Source of the DNA: Chloroflexota bacterium | Lineage (GTDB): Bacteria > Chloroflexota > Dehalococcoidia > JACQUA01 | Length of the DNA: 64,000 bases | Direction of reading: 5' to 3' | NCBI GenBank assembly: GCA_016210565.1 | Contig: JACQUA010000286.1 | Location: forward strand, 28,723-92,722 | Shown: positions 32,637 through 41,309 of the stretch, one piece after another | Numbering within the stretch: the first letter of the stretch is position 1 | Layout: each line of letters starts with the position of its first letter | The notes under the pieces: model-generated | Databases searched by the model: none | The model's input: the letters and a program-made list of their open reading frames with translations, nothing else | Told to the model about the DNA's origin: nothing | Program-made: the position numbers and the translations under genes

Positions 32637-34481
32637 CTATCTCACAGCTACCCGGGACGTGCGGCCGTAACGGGCATCGGCGCGGGCGTCTTCGGACAGT
32701 ATCTTCTTGCGGAGGCGGATGTTGGTGGGGGTGACTTCCACGAGTTCATCGTCATTGATGAAGTCCAGGCATTCTTCGAGGCTCATCTTGTAGGCCGGAC
32801 TGAGCTTGATGGCGATTTCAGCCGTGGAAGCGCGGACGTTGGTCTGCTTCTTTTCTTTGCAGATGTTGACCGCCATGTCGGCGGGCCGGGGGTTGAGGCC
32901 CACTATCATGCCCTCATAGACGGGGGTATTGGGTTCGATGAAGAGGGTGCCGCGCTCCTGGGCGTGGTTCAGGCCGTAGGTGGTAGCCACGCCGGTTTCC
33001 GAAGCCACCAGGACGCCGCTCCGGGTGGAAGCAATGTCGCCGCTCCAGGGTTCAAAGCTTTTGAACAGGCTGTTCATCACCCCGTAGCCCCGCGTCGCAG
33101 TGAGAAAGGCGCTACGGAACCCGATAAGCCCGCGGGTAGGGATCGTGTATTCCAGGCGGACATTACCCCTACCGTCGTTGCGGAAGTTGACCGACTTAGC
33201 TTTCCGTTTGCTCAGCATTTCGGTCACTATGCCGATATATTGTTCCTCGATGTCAATGAACAACTGCTCGTACGGCTCGCAGCGGACGCCGTTGACGGTC
33301 CTGGTAATGACCTCCGGTTTGGAAAGCTGGAACTCATAGCCTTCCCGGCGCAGGTTTTCCACGAGGATGGCCAGGTGAAGCTCGCCCCTCCCCGATACCA
33401 GGAAGACGTCGGCCGAATCGGTGTCTTCTACTCTCAAGCTGATGTTGGTCTCCAGTTCCCGGTACAATCTCTCTCTGAGCTGGCGGGACGTGGAGTAGCG
33501 CCCTTCCTTGCCGCCGAAGGGCGAAGTATTGACGCCGAAGGTCATCTTGATAGTAGGTTCCCCTATTTCGATGGGGGGCAGGGCCTGGGGATTCTGGGGA
33601 CCGGCAATGGTATCGCCGATCTTGATGTATTCCAGTCCGGTTACGGCCACGATATCGCCGGCTTCGGCTCTTTCGACCGGCTTTCGCTGGAGGCCCATGT
33701 GCGTGAGGACCTCGTTGATCTGCTGCGACCGGATATTGCCCTGCCGGTCTATGGTCGCCACCATATCGTGCGGGGCTATGGCGCCGCTGAAGATGCGGCC
33801 GATGGCGATCCTTCCCTTATGGCTATCATAATCCAGGTTAGAAACCTGCATCTGGAATTCCGCCTGGTCGTCGATCTTTGGCGGGGGGATGTGATGGACG
33901 ATAGCTTCGAAGAGGGGAGTCAGGTCCTGTCCGCTCTCTTCCAGCGTGGCCTGGGCGATCCCTTTTTTGGCAACGGCGTAAAGGACCGGAAACTCAAGCT
34001 GCTCCACTTCAGAAGCCAGGTCCAGGAACAAGTCCTGCACTTCGGCCAGGACTTCGGTGGGGCGGGCATTGGTCCGGTCTATCTTGTTTATCACGACGAT
34101 GGGTTTGAGTTTCTTGAGGAAGGCCTGTCTCAAGACGAATTTGGTCTGCGGCATCGGGCCTTCGGAGGCGTCCACCAGGAGCAGGCATCCGTCAGCCATG
34201 TTGATCACCCGCTCCACCTCTCCGCTGAAGTCGCCATGACCCGGGGTATCGATGATATTCAACTTGATGCCCCGGTAGGTGATGGCTGTGTTCTTGGCCA
34301 GGATGGTGATGCCCTTTTCCCTCTCCAGGGGATTGGAGTCCATGATGAAGTCTCCCATGGGCTGGTTGTCCCGGAAAATATGGGACTGCCTTAGCATGGC
34401 GTCGACCAGAGTGGTCTTGCCATGGTCTACGTGGGCGATAATGGCGATATTCCTGATGTCGTTTCTATAAGTTATGGTCAT
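32637..34481 (-). CDS. typA: Translational GTPase TypA/BipA
   Basis: A 614-residue protein from ATG 34481 (MTITYRNDIRNIAI); TTG 34490 is an alternative. The GTPase motifs are clear: G1 AHVDHGKTTL, G3 DTPGHGDF, G4 NKID and the TypA switch region SHIFRDNQPMGDFIMDSN. The central and C-terminal parts align with EF-G-like domains III and V and the TypA-specific C-terminal domain. It binds ribosomes and supports 50S assembly and stress growth. It is a single gene between repeats, unrelated to its neighbours. Confidence 0.97.
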   Translation of the reverse strand: MTITYRNDIRNIAIIAHVDHGKTTLVDAMLRQSHIFRDNQPMGDFIMDSNPLEREKGITILAKNTAITYRGIKLNIIDTPGHGDFSGEVERVINMADGCLLLVDASEGPMPQTKFVLRQAFLKKLKPIVVINKIDRTNARPTEVLAEVQDLFLDLASEVEQLEFPVLYAVAKKGIAQATLEESGQDLTPLFEAIVHHIPPPKIDDQAEFQMQVSNLDYDSHKGRIAIGRIFSGAIAPHDMVATIDRQGNIRSQQINEVLTHMGLQRKPVERAEAGDIVAVTGLEYIKIGDTIAGPQNPQALPPIEIGEPTIKMTFGVNTSPFGGKEGRYSTSRQLRERLYRELETNISLRVEDTDSADVFLVSGRGELHLAILVENLRREGYEFQLSKPEVITRTVNGVRCEPYEQLFIDIEEQYIGIVTEMLSKRKAKSVNFRNDGRGNVRLEYTIPTRGLIGFRSAFLTATRGYGVMNSLFKSFEPWSGDIASTRSGVLVASETGVATTYGLNHAQERGTLFIEPNTPVYEGMIVGLNPRPADMAVNICKEKKQTNVRASTAEIAIKLSPAYKMSLEECLDFINDDELVEVTPTNIRLRKKILSEDARADARYGRTSRVAVR

Positions 34482-34500
34482 TTGTCGCAAAAGCCTTATT

Positions 34501-34645
34501 GGACAGGCAGGGACGCCTGTCCTACCGTATTGTGGCAGGGACGCCTGTCCTACCGTACTGTGGCAGGGACGCCTGTCCTACCACGGGCGGGCAGGGACGC
34601 CCATCGGGGAAATCCCCTTAATCCCCCTTTTTCATGGGGGGAGAA
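34501..34645. repeat. Array of four R4 units followed by an R7 palindrome
   Basis: CAGGGACGCCTGTCCTACC occurs three times, with a fourth diverged copy (CAGGGACGCCCATCG), separated by GTATTGTGG/GTACTGTGG/ACGGGCGGG. It is followed by AATCCCCTTAATCCCCCTTT and TCATGGGGGGAGAAGG. The spacers are 8-9 bp, too short for a CRISPR array. Confidence 0.85.
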
Positions 34646-34717
34646 GGATTGACTGGCGATGCGCATCCATTTGCGTCGTTCCCTATATTATATAGGTTGG
34701 ACGCCCGTCATACCAAT

Positions 34718-35392
34718 TCAGTCTTCCAGTACGAAGGGAAAGATAAGGGAAGCGGCCACCAGGAAAATCAGGTCAAAGGCGAGAATCATCCGCAGTATCG
34801 AAAAGATTTCCTCCCAGCTACCCGTCCCCAGGGCAAGCTGCGAGCCGTTCACCGTGGCAATGATGAGAGGGATCACCACGGGCAGGAAGAGAATGGGGAG
34901 CATTATTTCCCGGGCCCGGGTGTTGGCGGACAGGGCCGAGAAGAGAGTCCCCACAGTGGCAAAACCCAGGGAGGTGAAGAAAGCGAGCACTGCCAGCTTG
35001 GGGATAAAGATCGGCAGGTTGAAGAAGACCGAGAAGAGGGGCAGGATAACCACCTCGGCGATGAGCATAAAGATGAGGGAACTGACCATCTTGCCGAAGT
35101 AAATGACCTCCCGGTCCACGGGACATAGCATCAGCCCTTCGATGCAGCCTTTGTCCTTCTCGACGGCAAAGGCGCGGCTGAAACCGAGCACCCCGGCGAA
35201 GGCGATGGCGACCCAGAGGACCCCCGGGGCAAAGGCATCCACCGGGATGCTGCCGGGAACGAAGGCGAAGTTGAATATCAATATGGTGATGAAGGCGAAG
35301 ACGAAAATGGGAACGCCGATATCCTTGGTGCGCATCTCCAGCACCAGGTCTTTCCACACTATGGCAAATATAGTGGTGAAGTAGTTCTTCAC
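34718..35392 (-). CDS. ccmB: Haem-exporter membrane protein CcmB
   Basis: A 224-residue protein with six hydrophobic segments, starting MKNYFTTIFAIVWKDLVLEM. It has the CcmB family features of an early FSRAFAVEKDKGCIEGLML segment and TVGTLFSALSANTRAREIM. With CcmA it forms the ABC module of system I cytochrome c maturation that releases haem from CcmE. Its start overlaps the ccmA stop by 4 nt. CcmC, CcmE and CcmF are not in the window. The multihaem cytochromes nearby are obvious clients. Confidence 0.92.
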   Translation of the reverse strand: MKNYFTTIFAIVWKDLVLEMRTKDIGVPIFVFAFITILIFNFAFVPGSIPVDAFAPGVLWVAIAFAGVLGFSRAFAVEKDKGCIEGLMLCPVDREVIYFGKMVSSLIFMLIAEVVILPLFSVFFNLPIFIPKLAVLAFFTSLGFATVGTLFSALSANTRAREIMLPILFLPVVIPLIIATVNGSQLALGTGSWEEIFSILRMILAFDLIFLVAASLIFPFVLED

Positions 35393-36129
35393 GGATTGGC
35401 CCCGATCAACTGGCAGTAGTTCTGAACGAAGGCGTGGACGTTCAGATTGCCCCTGGCCTCCTGGTACGCCAGTTTGCCTTTGTAAAGGACCACTATCCGC
35501 GAGGCCAGTTCTAACCCGTGCTCGAGGTGGTGCGTGGTCACGACCACCGTCCTGTTCTGCGTGCGATAGGAGTCGATCTTCTGCTTCAGCAGGTTGGATG
35601 CCTGCTGGTCCAGGCCCGTTTCCGGCTCGTCGAGAAGAAGTATCGGCGGGTCGTGGAGCAGCGCCCGGGCCAGCGACAACCGTTGCTGCATGCCGCGGGA
35701 GAAGGTCCTGACGCGGTGGAAAAGCCTCAGCTCCAAGCCCACTTCGGAAATGATGTTCCTAATGCGCTCTTCCAGGCCGGCAACCCTGTACATCCGGCCA
35801 TAGAACTGAAGGTTCTCGTAGGCGGTCAGTTCGTCGTAGAGCAGGGGTTGGTGGGTGATGACCCCGATGGAACGCCTTACCTCATTAGCTTTAGCATTGA
35901 GGTCCAGACCACCGATGGTGACGGCGCCGGAGGATGGCTTCGCCAGAGTAGCCAGGATGCGCATCAGGGTGGACTTTCCGGCTCCGTTGGGGCCGAAGAT
36001 CACCAGCACCTCGCCGGGGTCTATCCGGAGGTCTATATTGCGGAGGGCAGGCTGAAGGCCGTAGTACTTGGTGAGCGCTCTGACATCTATCACCGGGCGG
36101 AAACCGGGTCCCTTTTCCGGAACGGTCAT
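35389..36129 (-). CDS. ccmA: Haem-exporter ATP-binding protein CcmA
   Basis: A 246-residue ABC ATPase. Walker A is GPNGAGKSTL (about residue 46), the signature is TFSRGMQQRLSLARAL, Walker B is ILLLDEPETGLD and the H-loop is VVTTHHLEHG. In sequence and by its overlap with ccmB it is the CcmA-type subunit of the cytochrome c maturation ABC module. It overlaps the preceding gene (36126-37448) by 4 nt, so three genes form a tightly packed operon. Confidence 0.92.
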   Translation of the reverse strand: MTVPEKGPGFRPVIDVRALTKYYGLQPALRNIDLRIDPGEVLVIFGPNGAGKSTLMRILATLAKPSSGAVTIGGLDLNAKANEVRRSIGVITHQPLLYDELTAYENLQFYGRMYRVAGLEERIRNIISEVGLELRLFHRVRTFSRGMQQRLSLARALLHDPPILLLDEPETGLDQQASNLLKQKIDSYRTQNRTVVVTTHHLEHGLELASRIVVLYKGKLAYQEARGNLNVHAFVQNYCQLIGANP

Positions 36130-37448
36130 TGGCGCGAGTGCATCAGTCCTAATAGTTGCGCCTTCTTTTCCGCCCGTTGCTGCCGGTAAGCGTCTTCGGG
36201 TAGTAGTCCTGCCGCAAAATCGTCGTCCAATCTGGCCAGGTCCTGCAACAACTGCTCAGAGCGTGTCACCCTGAGCGAAGTCGAAGGGTCTTTCATCTCC
36301 ATGCCTCCCAAAGATTCTTCGACTCCGACTCGCTGGCGCTCGTCTTCGCTCAGAATGACATCTTGATCCTTAACCGGGTGAGCCGGCACGGGGGAGGGCT
36401 TCTTTTTCCAGACGAAGAAGAGGACAAGCCCTAGGGCCAGGGCCAGGACGGCTGGAAAGGCTATTGTCATGATGGGGGAAACAGGCGCCGCCGCTCCCGG
36501 GGCCTGGACCTGGGATGGCACTCCTACCGACCTGACATTAACCATCATGAAGGTAGCGGGCGCCAGGTTCTGGGCACTAAACCTTTGATAGGCTTCCCCG
36601 TTGATGACCACCGGCTCGAGCGCCTGCAAAACACTGCTTTCGATCTTGAGGGAATCGCCGCGGACCAGCAGGGAATAGCTGGCCATCGGATAACTCACGG
36701 GCCTCAGATACACGTACTGGTCTCCCTGAATGGGGAGATTGTAACCGTAGGCAAATTCCGTTTCCCCGGGTTTCAGTGGAAGGCCGTAGGTCAGACCCGT
36801 TTCCGTCCTGGTGGAGTTGGCCGCGGTGACTCCCGACATGAAAGTCACCGAATCGGCCTCTTTGGGCAAGAACAGCTCAAGGGAGCTTTTCCTGTCGGCG
36901 CTCCCGGGTGTGAACACCTTATTGTCGCCGTTCAGGACTGATTCGAACTCCAGTACCCCGATTGCGCCGGACTGGGCGTACATCACCGTATGAGCGATTT
37001 TGGACGATATTGCGTTCACGCCGGCGCCGGGCTCGAACACGGACATGTCAACGTTCAGGGTCGTCTGGTCTTTTTGGAACACCAGACCGCCGCTGTTGTA
37101 GTTGACTTCTTTGTAGGTCAACCTGGCGAGGTACATTCTGGTGGACTGGGTATCCAGGTCGGAAAACTTGAATGTGCCATCCGGCCCGGTAATCGCAGTA
37201 GAAGTGCCCTGAAGCTGCGTCGCCTGATACGTCTCAAGCTTGACCTCCAGCCCGGCGGCGGCCTCGTTCGTTGTCCGGTTGGTAACCATGCCGGAGATGA
37301 CGCCGGCGTTTGGCTGGGCGGCCCGGGCCGGCTGCAGCATAGCAACTACCAGGAACACGGCTATGGATGCGCTGAGGCAGTGTCTCAGGGCAAGATGCCG
37401 GGCGAGCTCCGGACAGGACTTGTTCGTTCTCTGAGATGAATTGAACAT
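36126..37448 (-). CDS. Secreted/membrane-anchored protein with carboxypeptidase-regulatory-like domain, in the ccmAB operon
   Basis: A 440-residue protein. A signal peptide (hydrophobic run ending PARAAQ) is followed by GVISGMVTNRTTNEAAAG, the start of a carboxypeptidase-regulatory/Cna-B-like beta domain (about residues 47-120). A long extracytoplasmic region and a single membrane helix (about 329-350, ending VWKKKPS) come next. The last 45 residues (LARLDDDFAAGLLPEDAYRQ) look like the short charged helix seen at the end of some ccm-linked membrane proteins. Residues about 363-395 are encoded by a 97-bp R2 palindrome inserted in frame. The role is unknown; overlap with ccmA suggests a part in cytochrome maturation or export. 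Confidence 0.8.
   Translation of the reverse strand: MFNSSQRTNKSCPELARHLALRHCLSASIAVFLVVAMLQPARAAQPNAGVISGMVTNRTTNEAAAGLEVKLETYQATQLQGTSTAITGPDGTFKFSDLDTQSTRMYLARLTYKEVNYNSGGLVFQKDQTTLNVDMSVFEPGAGVNAISSKIAHTVMYAQSGAIGVLEFESVLNGDNKVFTPGSADRKSSLELFLPKEADSVTFMSGVTAANSTRTETGLTYGLPLKPGETEFAYGYNLPIQGDQYVYLRPVSYPMASYSLLVRGDSLKIESSVLQALEPVVINGEAYQRFSAQNLAPATFMMVNVRSVGVPSQVQAPGAAAPVSPIMTIAFPAVLALALGLVLFFVWKKKPSPVPAHPVKDQDVILSEDERQRVGVEESLGGMEMKDPSTSLRVTRSEQLLQDLARLDDDFAAGLLPEDAYRQQRAEKKAQLLGLMHSRQ
36264..36360. repeat. R2 palindromic repeat inserted in frame in a coding sequence
   Basis: The 97-bp element TGTCATTCTGAGCGAAGACG..CGCTCAGGGTGACA (read on the minus strand) encodes ILSEDERQRVGVEESLGGM and KDPSTSLRVT. 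The intergenic copy at 63882-63978 has the same length and starts with the same 46 bases. Confidence 0.9.
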
Positions 37449-37590
37449 AGACTGGCTTACCTATCTGAACCGACACAACCGGTAGAACAGGCGTTCGAGC
37501 CTGTTCCCCGGAAGCGCCAAAGCTAATGAAATTTATTCTTGATAATTATATCGCAAGGTGCGACGGGATGCACATTTGCACGATGCGCAG

Positions 37591-38238
37591 TTACCGTTCC
37601 TTCAAAGAGCGCATAAGGCGATGATTTCAGACATCTGCTGCTCGTTGATCCGCTCCGGGCTGTAGCCGGGCATGGCGCCGGCGCCTTTTCTCAACAGGTC
37701 TATGAGGGCGGGACCGCTGCCAAACCGCCGGTTGGAAATCGTCCCCGAAGAGCCTTGGACCGATGCCCGCCCCGCCGTTAGGATGACACACGTTGCACAG
37801 GGAATCGAAGATGGTTGTTCCGGCAGCGGCCGCCGGCGACAATGGCTCGAAGACCGGGATTCGCTCGGGGGGCGACTCCTTCTTCTTCCGGCTGAGCAGG
37901 TAGGCGGTCAGGCCCATGAGGTCTTCATTGGAGAGCTGGAACCGGGACATTCCGGGAGGCATGAGGGCCGGGTCTTCGAAGTGGCTGACCACCCAGCTTG
38001 CGCTAAGCCGTTTGCCGACTGCGCCGTTGGTGATTTGCAGGATGAAAAGGAATAGCGTGGTCGAACCGAAGGTGTACCACCAGCCCGCTCCTTTGGGCGC
38101 CTGCCGGTACAGGAAAGCCCCGATAAGCGGTGTGGCGTTGATCCTTTCGTTCACCCACTCCCGTATTCTGGCGGGCAGGGGGGGGCGAGGTCCTTTTCGA
38201 GGACGCCGGGCTTCTCGTTTTACCTCAGATGTGGCCAA
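37591..38238 (-). pseudogene. Decayed cytochrome b/c (menaquinol:cytochrome c reductase-type) gene
   Basis: The frame starts with a cytochrome b N-terminus (RIREWVNERINATPL, then GAGWWYTFGSTTLFLFILQI). It then jumps, without the haem-b helices, to the end of a c-type domain (RLSASWVVSHFEDPALMPPG, LMGLTAYLLS). A second c-type domain follows with haem motif CNVCH. Near 37723-37742 the frame shifts: the expected continuation FGSGPALIDLLRKGAGAMPG is in another frame. A second shift near 37611 is needed to read MRSLKER and the stop at 37591. One internal deletion plus two frameshifts mean the product cannot work as a bc-type subunit. Confidence 0.75.
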
Positions 38239-38345
38239 TCCTTCTCCCCCTGCAAAAAGGGGGAAAACCGGTCCTTCTCGCCCTTTGAAGAAGGTGGAGT
38301 GGGTCTTCTGTCCCTTTAGCTAAGAGGGGAGCAAACCTGGACGGC

Positions 38346-38379
38346 AAAGAAAGGGGTAGCGAGGATAACTCGCTACCCC
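38346..38379 (-). terminator. Rho-independent terminator after the tetrahaem lipoprotein gene
   Basis: On the minus strand GGGGTAGCGAG and CTCGCTACCCC form an 11-bp stem around TTATC, followed by TTTCTTT. It lies about 85 nt after the stop of the gene at 38465. Confidence 0.8.
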
Positions 38380-38464
38380 TCGGTCGGCGTAAAAGACTGG
38401 TGAGGAGGCAGGTCGCGCCAGGCCTAAGGCGGCAATGGCTGTTGCACCTGTCGAGAAAATCAGG

Positions 38465-39253
38465 TCACAGGCTGTGGCAGGCAGCGCAGGTAGCATCGGC
38501 CCGTCCGGCATGATTTCCCGGAACCTTGGGCGCTCCGGCGATGCCGCCTTCATGACAGGCCAGACACACCGCTCGTGCCGGGGTATGGCTGGCGGGCTGC
38601 TTTGGGGGTCCGGCAGGTTGGGCTGCCGCGGGTGGAGTGGTCGCCGTCGGCGCAGGGGCCGGGGTGGTAGCGGTAGGAGCGGCGGCTGGAGTGGTCGCCG
38701 TCGGCGCGGCAGCCGGGGTGGTCGCCGTCGGCGCGGCAGCCGGAGTGGTAGCGGTAGGCGCAGCGGCCGGAGTGGTCGCTGTTGGCTTTGGCGCGGCCCC
38801 ACCGGCAGGCTGGTGACAGGTTGCGCATATTGCGTCGGTACGTCCGGCGTGGTCTGCCGGGAATCTAGGGGCTCCGCCCACTCCAGCCTCGTGACAAACG
38901 GTGCACACTGCTCGCCCTGCGTGGCTGGCGGGGAGGAGGGGCGGCGTGGCCGGTTTGGGACTCGGCTTGGGCGTGGCCGGCTTTTCGGTAGGAGCCGGAG
39001 TAGCCGGCTTCGGTGTGGCTGGTTTTTCAGTGGGAGCAGGCGTCGTTGGTTTGGGCGCCGGCGTGGTTGGTTTGGGCGTCGCTGGCTTTTCCGTGGGTGG
39101 CGGTGGCGTGGCGGTGGGTTTGGGAGCAGGCGTGGTCGGCTTGGGCGTTGGGGCCGGGGTCGGCGTTTCCGGAGGCTGGCAGGAAATTGCAATCAGGGCT
39201 GCGATCATGACCGTAGCCAGAAGAATGAGGGGAAGCCACTTACCTATTTTCAT
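38465..39253 (-). CDS. Tetrahaem c-type cytochrome lipoprotein with Pro/Ala/Thr-rich linkers
   Basis: A 262-residue protein from ATG 39253, preceded by AGGAGGAG. The signal peptide ends at the lipobox IAISCQ. Residues 27-105 are a Pro/Thr/Lys-rich stalk with TEKPATPKP repeats. Two two-haem modules follow: CTVCH..CATCH (about 115-147) and CLACH..CAACH (about 226-260). They are joined by a linker of TATTPAAAP 9-mers. Each module has the pattern CxxCHxxG(I/V)xGxPxxPxxHA and a second CxxCH. Such beads on a flexible stalk fit an electron-transfer lipoprotein outside the membrane. It is transcribed from its own promoter and terminator. Confidence 0.9.
   Translation of the reverse strand: MKIGKWLPLILLATVMIAALIAISCQPPETPTPAPTPKPTTPAPKPTATPPPPTEKPATPKPTTPAPKPTTPAPTEKPATPKPATPAPTEKPATPKPSPKPATPPLLPASHAGRAVCTVCHEAGVGGAPRFPADHAGRTDAICATCHQPAGGAAPKPTATTPAAAPTATTPAAAPTATTPAAAPTATTPAAAPTATTPAPAPTATTPPAAAQPAGPPKQPASHTPARAVCLACHEGGIAGAPKVPGNHAGRADATCAACHSL
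38615..38785. repeat. 27-bp tandem repeat coding for the TATTPAAAP linker
   Basis: Five to six near-identical 27-bp units (such as GTCGCCGTCGGCGCGGCAGC followed by CGGGGTG on the plus strand) encode the linker between the two haem modules. Copy number may vary between strains. Confidence 0.8.
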
Positions 39254-39325
39254 GTTCTCCTCCTGAAGAGTAGTTTAGGCGATTAGAACGAAAAATCGGG
39301 AGGCTGACCCACCAGAGTTAATGGT

Positions 39326-39354
39326 ATTTTAAGGGTGTTAGGGATATAAGTCAA
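39326..39354 (-). promoter_or_regulatory. Sigma-70-like promoter for the tetrahaem lipoprotein gene
   Basis: On the minus strand TTGACT (-35) and TAAAAT (-10) are exactly 17 bp apart, about 70 nt upstream of the ATG at 39253. The rest of 39355-39571 is AT-richer spacer with short GCATCGGGG-type repeats. Confidence 0.65.
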
Positions 39355-39571
39355 TAGTAGTTGTAAGGAAAGTGCAATTTATGGTCAAATAATGGCCGTT
39401 GCTCTGGGTTGCCCACGGTAGCAACCCACGATGCATCGGGGTAGTCTCCGGTGATTCCCGCAAAGGCAGGAATCCATCATTCGACGCCCGCTCCGCTCTG
39501 CGACCCCGATGCGTCGGGGCGACGTGTCGGGACAAGGGGTGTCGCTACGGTGGTCAGTCCGGCGAGTCTTC

Positions 39572-41032
39572 CTACGACCTGGTGTGGCAGCCGGCGCAGG
39601 TCGCTTCGTTGAAGGCGGAATGATTGGATGGGAACTTCGGAGCGCCTCCGATGCCGTCTTTGTGGCATAGCGCGCAACCGGACGGGGCGTGGCCGGCCGG
39701 GATCCTGGGGGGTCCCGCGGGCTTGGGGGCCGGCGTTGTGGCTGCCGGGGCCGTAGGTTTGGTAACCGCCGGTGGAATTTCGGCTGAGGGCGTGGCGGAG
39801 GTCGCCACCGCCGGCGCTACAGGCCGGGCGACCTCCGGCGGCGCTGCCGGCGCCGGGGCGGCCGGGGTTGCCGCGGGAGGCAATTGCAGCGGGTAATGAC
39901 ATTCCTGGCAGACAGCACTGATGGGCTTGCCCTGCTGGGGGCCGCTCTCGGCGACCAGTTTCCCGTGGCAGCGCAGGCAGCCCGGGGACTCGATGTGTCC
40001 GATATTGTTGATGTGGGTCTTCCAGTCGACCTTCATGTCGGGGAACTCGACGATGCGGGCAAACTCCTTGACCTGCATGATGGCCGATCTTATCTGCGGC
40101 GTTTTCTCGGCGTAAACATACGGATAGGCGGTCCGGTAGAAGGCATCGAGGGCCTCAACATTGGCGATCTTCCCGTGGATGTCACCGGGGGAAGAGGTGA
40201 GGGCCTCGACGCCCTTCTTCTTGATAAAGGGAATGGCGCGGTCGATGGCGCCCGCAGCCAGGGCCTCATCCAGCAACTGGGCGGGGGAGCGGAAGATGTG
40301 CGTCGCCCGGTTATGGCAGTCCACGCAGTCCATGAGTCGTTTCTCTTGTTCTATTCTGGTGGGCGTAATCTGCGGGCGTCTGGAGGGGTCGACGAACTGC
40401 TTCAGGTTGCCGTTGTTCTCTTCGACGCCGACCCATCCTATTTCTTGCCGCTTCTCATCGAGAGCCAGGTACCAGACGTCATTGGCGATATGCCAGTGGA
40501 TGTCCCGGGCCATGCCTCTTTCACCCCCGCCTACTTTGAAAACATTGGCCCTGGTAACCTCCGTGTTGGCTTCGTCCTCCTGGAAATGACGGAAGAAGCG
40601 CACCATGTCACCGGAGAACTTGGAGGGCCAGTGGCATTGCTCGCACGTGTCCCGGGCGGGACGGAGGTTTTCCACGGGAGTGGGGATGGGACGCTCCTGG
40701 GTGTTGGTCATGGCCTTGAAGACCTGGGGAATGCCGTTTATCTTGGACTTGACCATCCAGGTAGCGCCCGGTCCGATGTGGCATTGGACGCAGGCGACGC
40801 GTGCGTGGGGCGACCGCTGGTAAAGAGTGAACTGGGGTTCCATCACGCGGTGGCAAACGGTGCCGCAGAAATCGGGGGAGTCCATGTATTCCACGCCCCG
40901 GAAGCCGATGAGGGTGAGAACGAGGAGTTCGACGGCGCCGCCAATGATGAAGAAGCGAAGTCTGCGCCTCTGGCGGCGGTCCTTGAGGTCGATGGTGGCG
41001 TACTGGGAGCTAAACCACTTAGTCTTTTTCAC
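39572..41032 (-). CDS. Octahaem c-type cytochrome, NapC/NirT-like N-terminus
   Basis: About 486 residues from GTG 41032 (VKKTKWFSSQYATI), 4 nt after the upstream gene. One N-terminal membrane helix (FFIIGGAVELLVLTLIGF) anchors it. Haem sites in order are CGTVCH (a CX3CH variant typical of this group), CVQCH, CEQCH, CVDCH, CLRCH, CQECH, and then, after a Pro/Ala-rich linker, CALCH and CAGCH. The first part resembles membrane-anchored quinol-oxidising NapC/NirT-type cytochromes. The last two haems sit in the same small module as in the tetrahaem lipoprotein encoded downstream. It should pass electrons from the quinone pool outward. Confidence 0.9.
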   Translation of the reverse strand: MKKTKWFSSQYATIDLKDRRQRRRLRFFIIGGAVELLVLTLIGFRGVEYMDSPDFCGTVCHRVMEPQFTLYQRSPHARVACVQCHIGPGATWMVKSKINGIPQVFKAMTNTQERPIPTPVENLRPARDTCEQCHWPSKFSGDMVRFFRHFQEDEANTEVTRANVFKVGGGERGMARDIHWHIANDVWYLALDEKRQEIGWVGVEENNGNLKQFVDPSRRPQITPTRIEQEKRLMDCVDCHNRATHIFRSPAQLLDEALAAGAIDRAIPFIKKKGVEALTSSPGDIHGKIANVEALDAFYRTAYPYVYAEKTPQIRSAIMQVKEFARIVEFPDMKVDWKTHINNIGHIESPGCLRCHGKLVAESGPQQGKPISAVCQECHYPLQLPPAATPAAPAPAAPPEVARPVAPAVATSATPSAEIPPAVTKPTAPAATTPAPKPAGPPRIPAGHAPSGCALCHKDGIGGAPKFPSNHSAFNEATCAGCHTRS

Positions 41033-41036
41033 GGTC

Positions 41037-41273
41037 CTAACTTGTCTTATCTTTTCTTTCCATAATGACTCCCACAAAGAACACGATACCGCCGGCGATG
41101 AAGAAACCTATCAGCAGGAATGTGAGAATGGCGCCAACATAGGGGTTGGTCTCGGGCAGACCAGCGATTACCAGCAGCAGGGCCACCAGTACGCTCAGGG
41201 CGAGGAAAGAGATACCGATGGCTACGAAGACATCGCTGAAGAATTCTCTAAAAGAACGGAGGGGTGGTGGCAA
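41037..41273 (-). CDS. Small two-helix membrane protein in the octahaem cytochrome operon
   Basis: A 78-residue protein with two hydrophobic segments (about 18-37 and 46-70) and a charged tail MERKDKTS. The start appears to be TTG 41273, with no strong ribosome site, so it may start nearby. Its stop is 4 nt before the start of the octahaem cytochrome, so the two are translated together; it may be an accessory or anchor subunit. I do not recognise a family. Confidence 0.65.
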   Translation of the reverse strand: MPPPLRSFREFFSDVFVAIGISFLALSVLVALLLVIAGLPETNPYVGAILTFLLIGFFIAGGIVFFVGVIMERKDKTS

Positions 41274-41309
41274 CTGTTGTCCTTGCGTAAAGGTCTTGCT
41301 ACGAAGACG

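Noticed and set aside
34501..34604. Possible CRISPR array (four regular direct repeats)
   Set aside because: The units are short palindromes of about 19 bp with 8-9 bp spacers of nearly the same sequence, and no cas genes are near. They are dispersed R4 repeats.
37591..38238. Cytochrome b/c fusion as an intact gene or a programmed frameshift
   Set aside because: Both an internal deletion and two separate frame changes are needed, so decay or sequence error is simpler.
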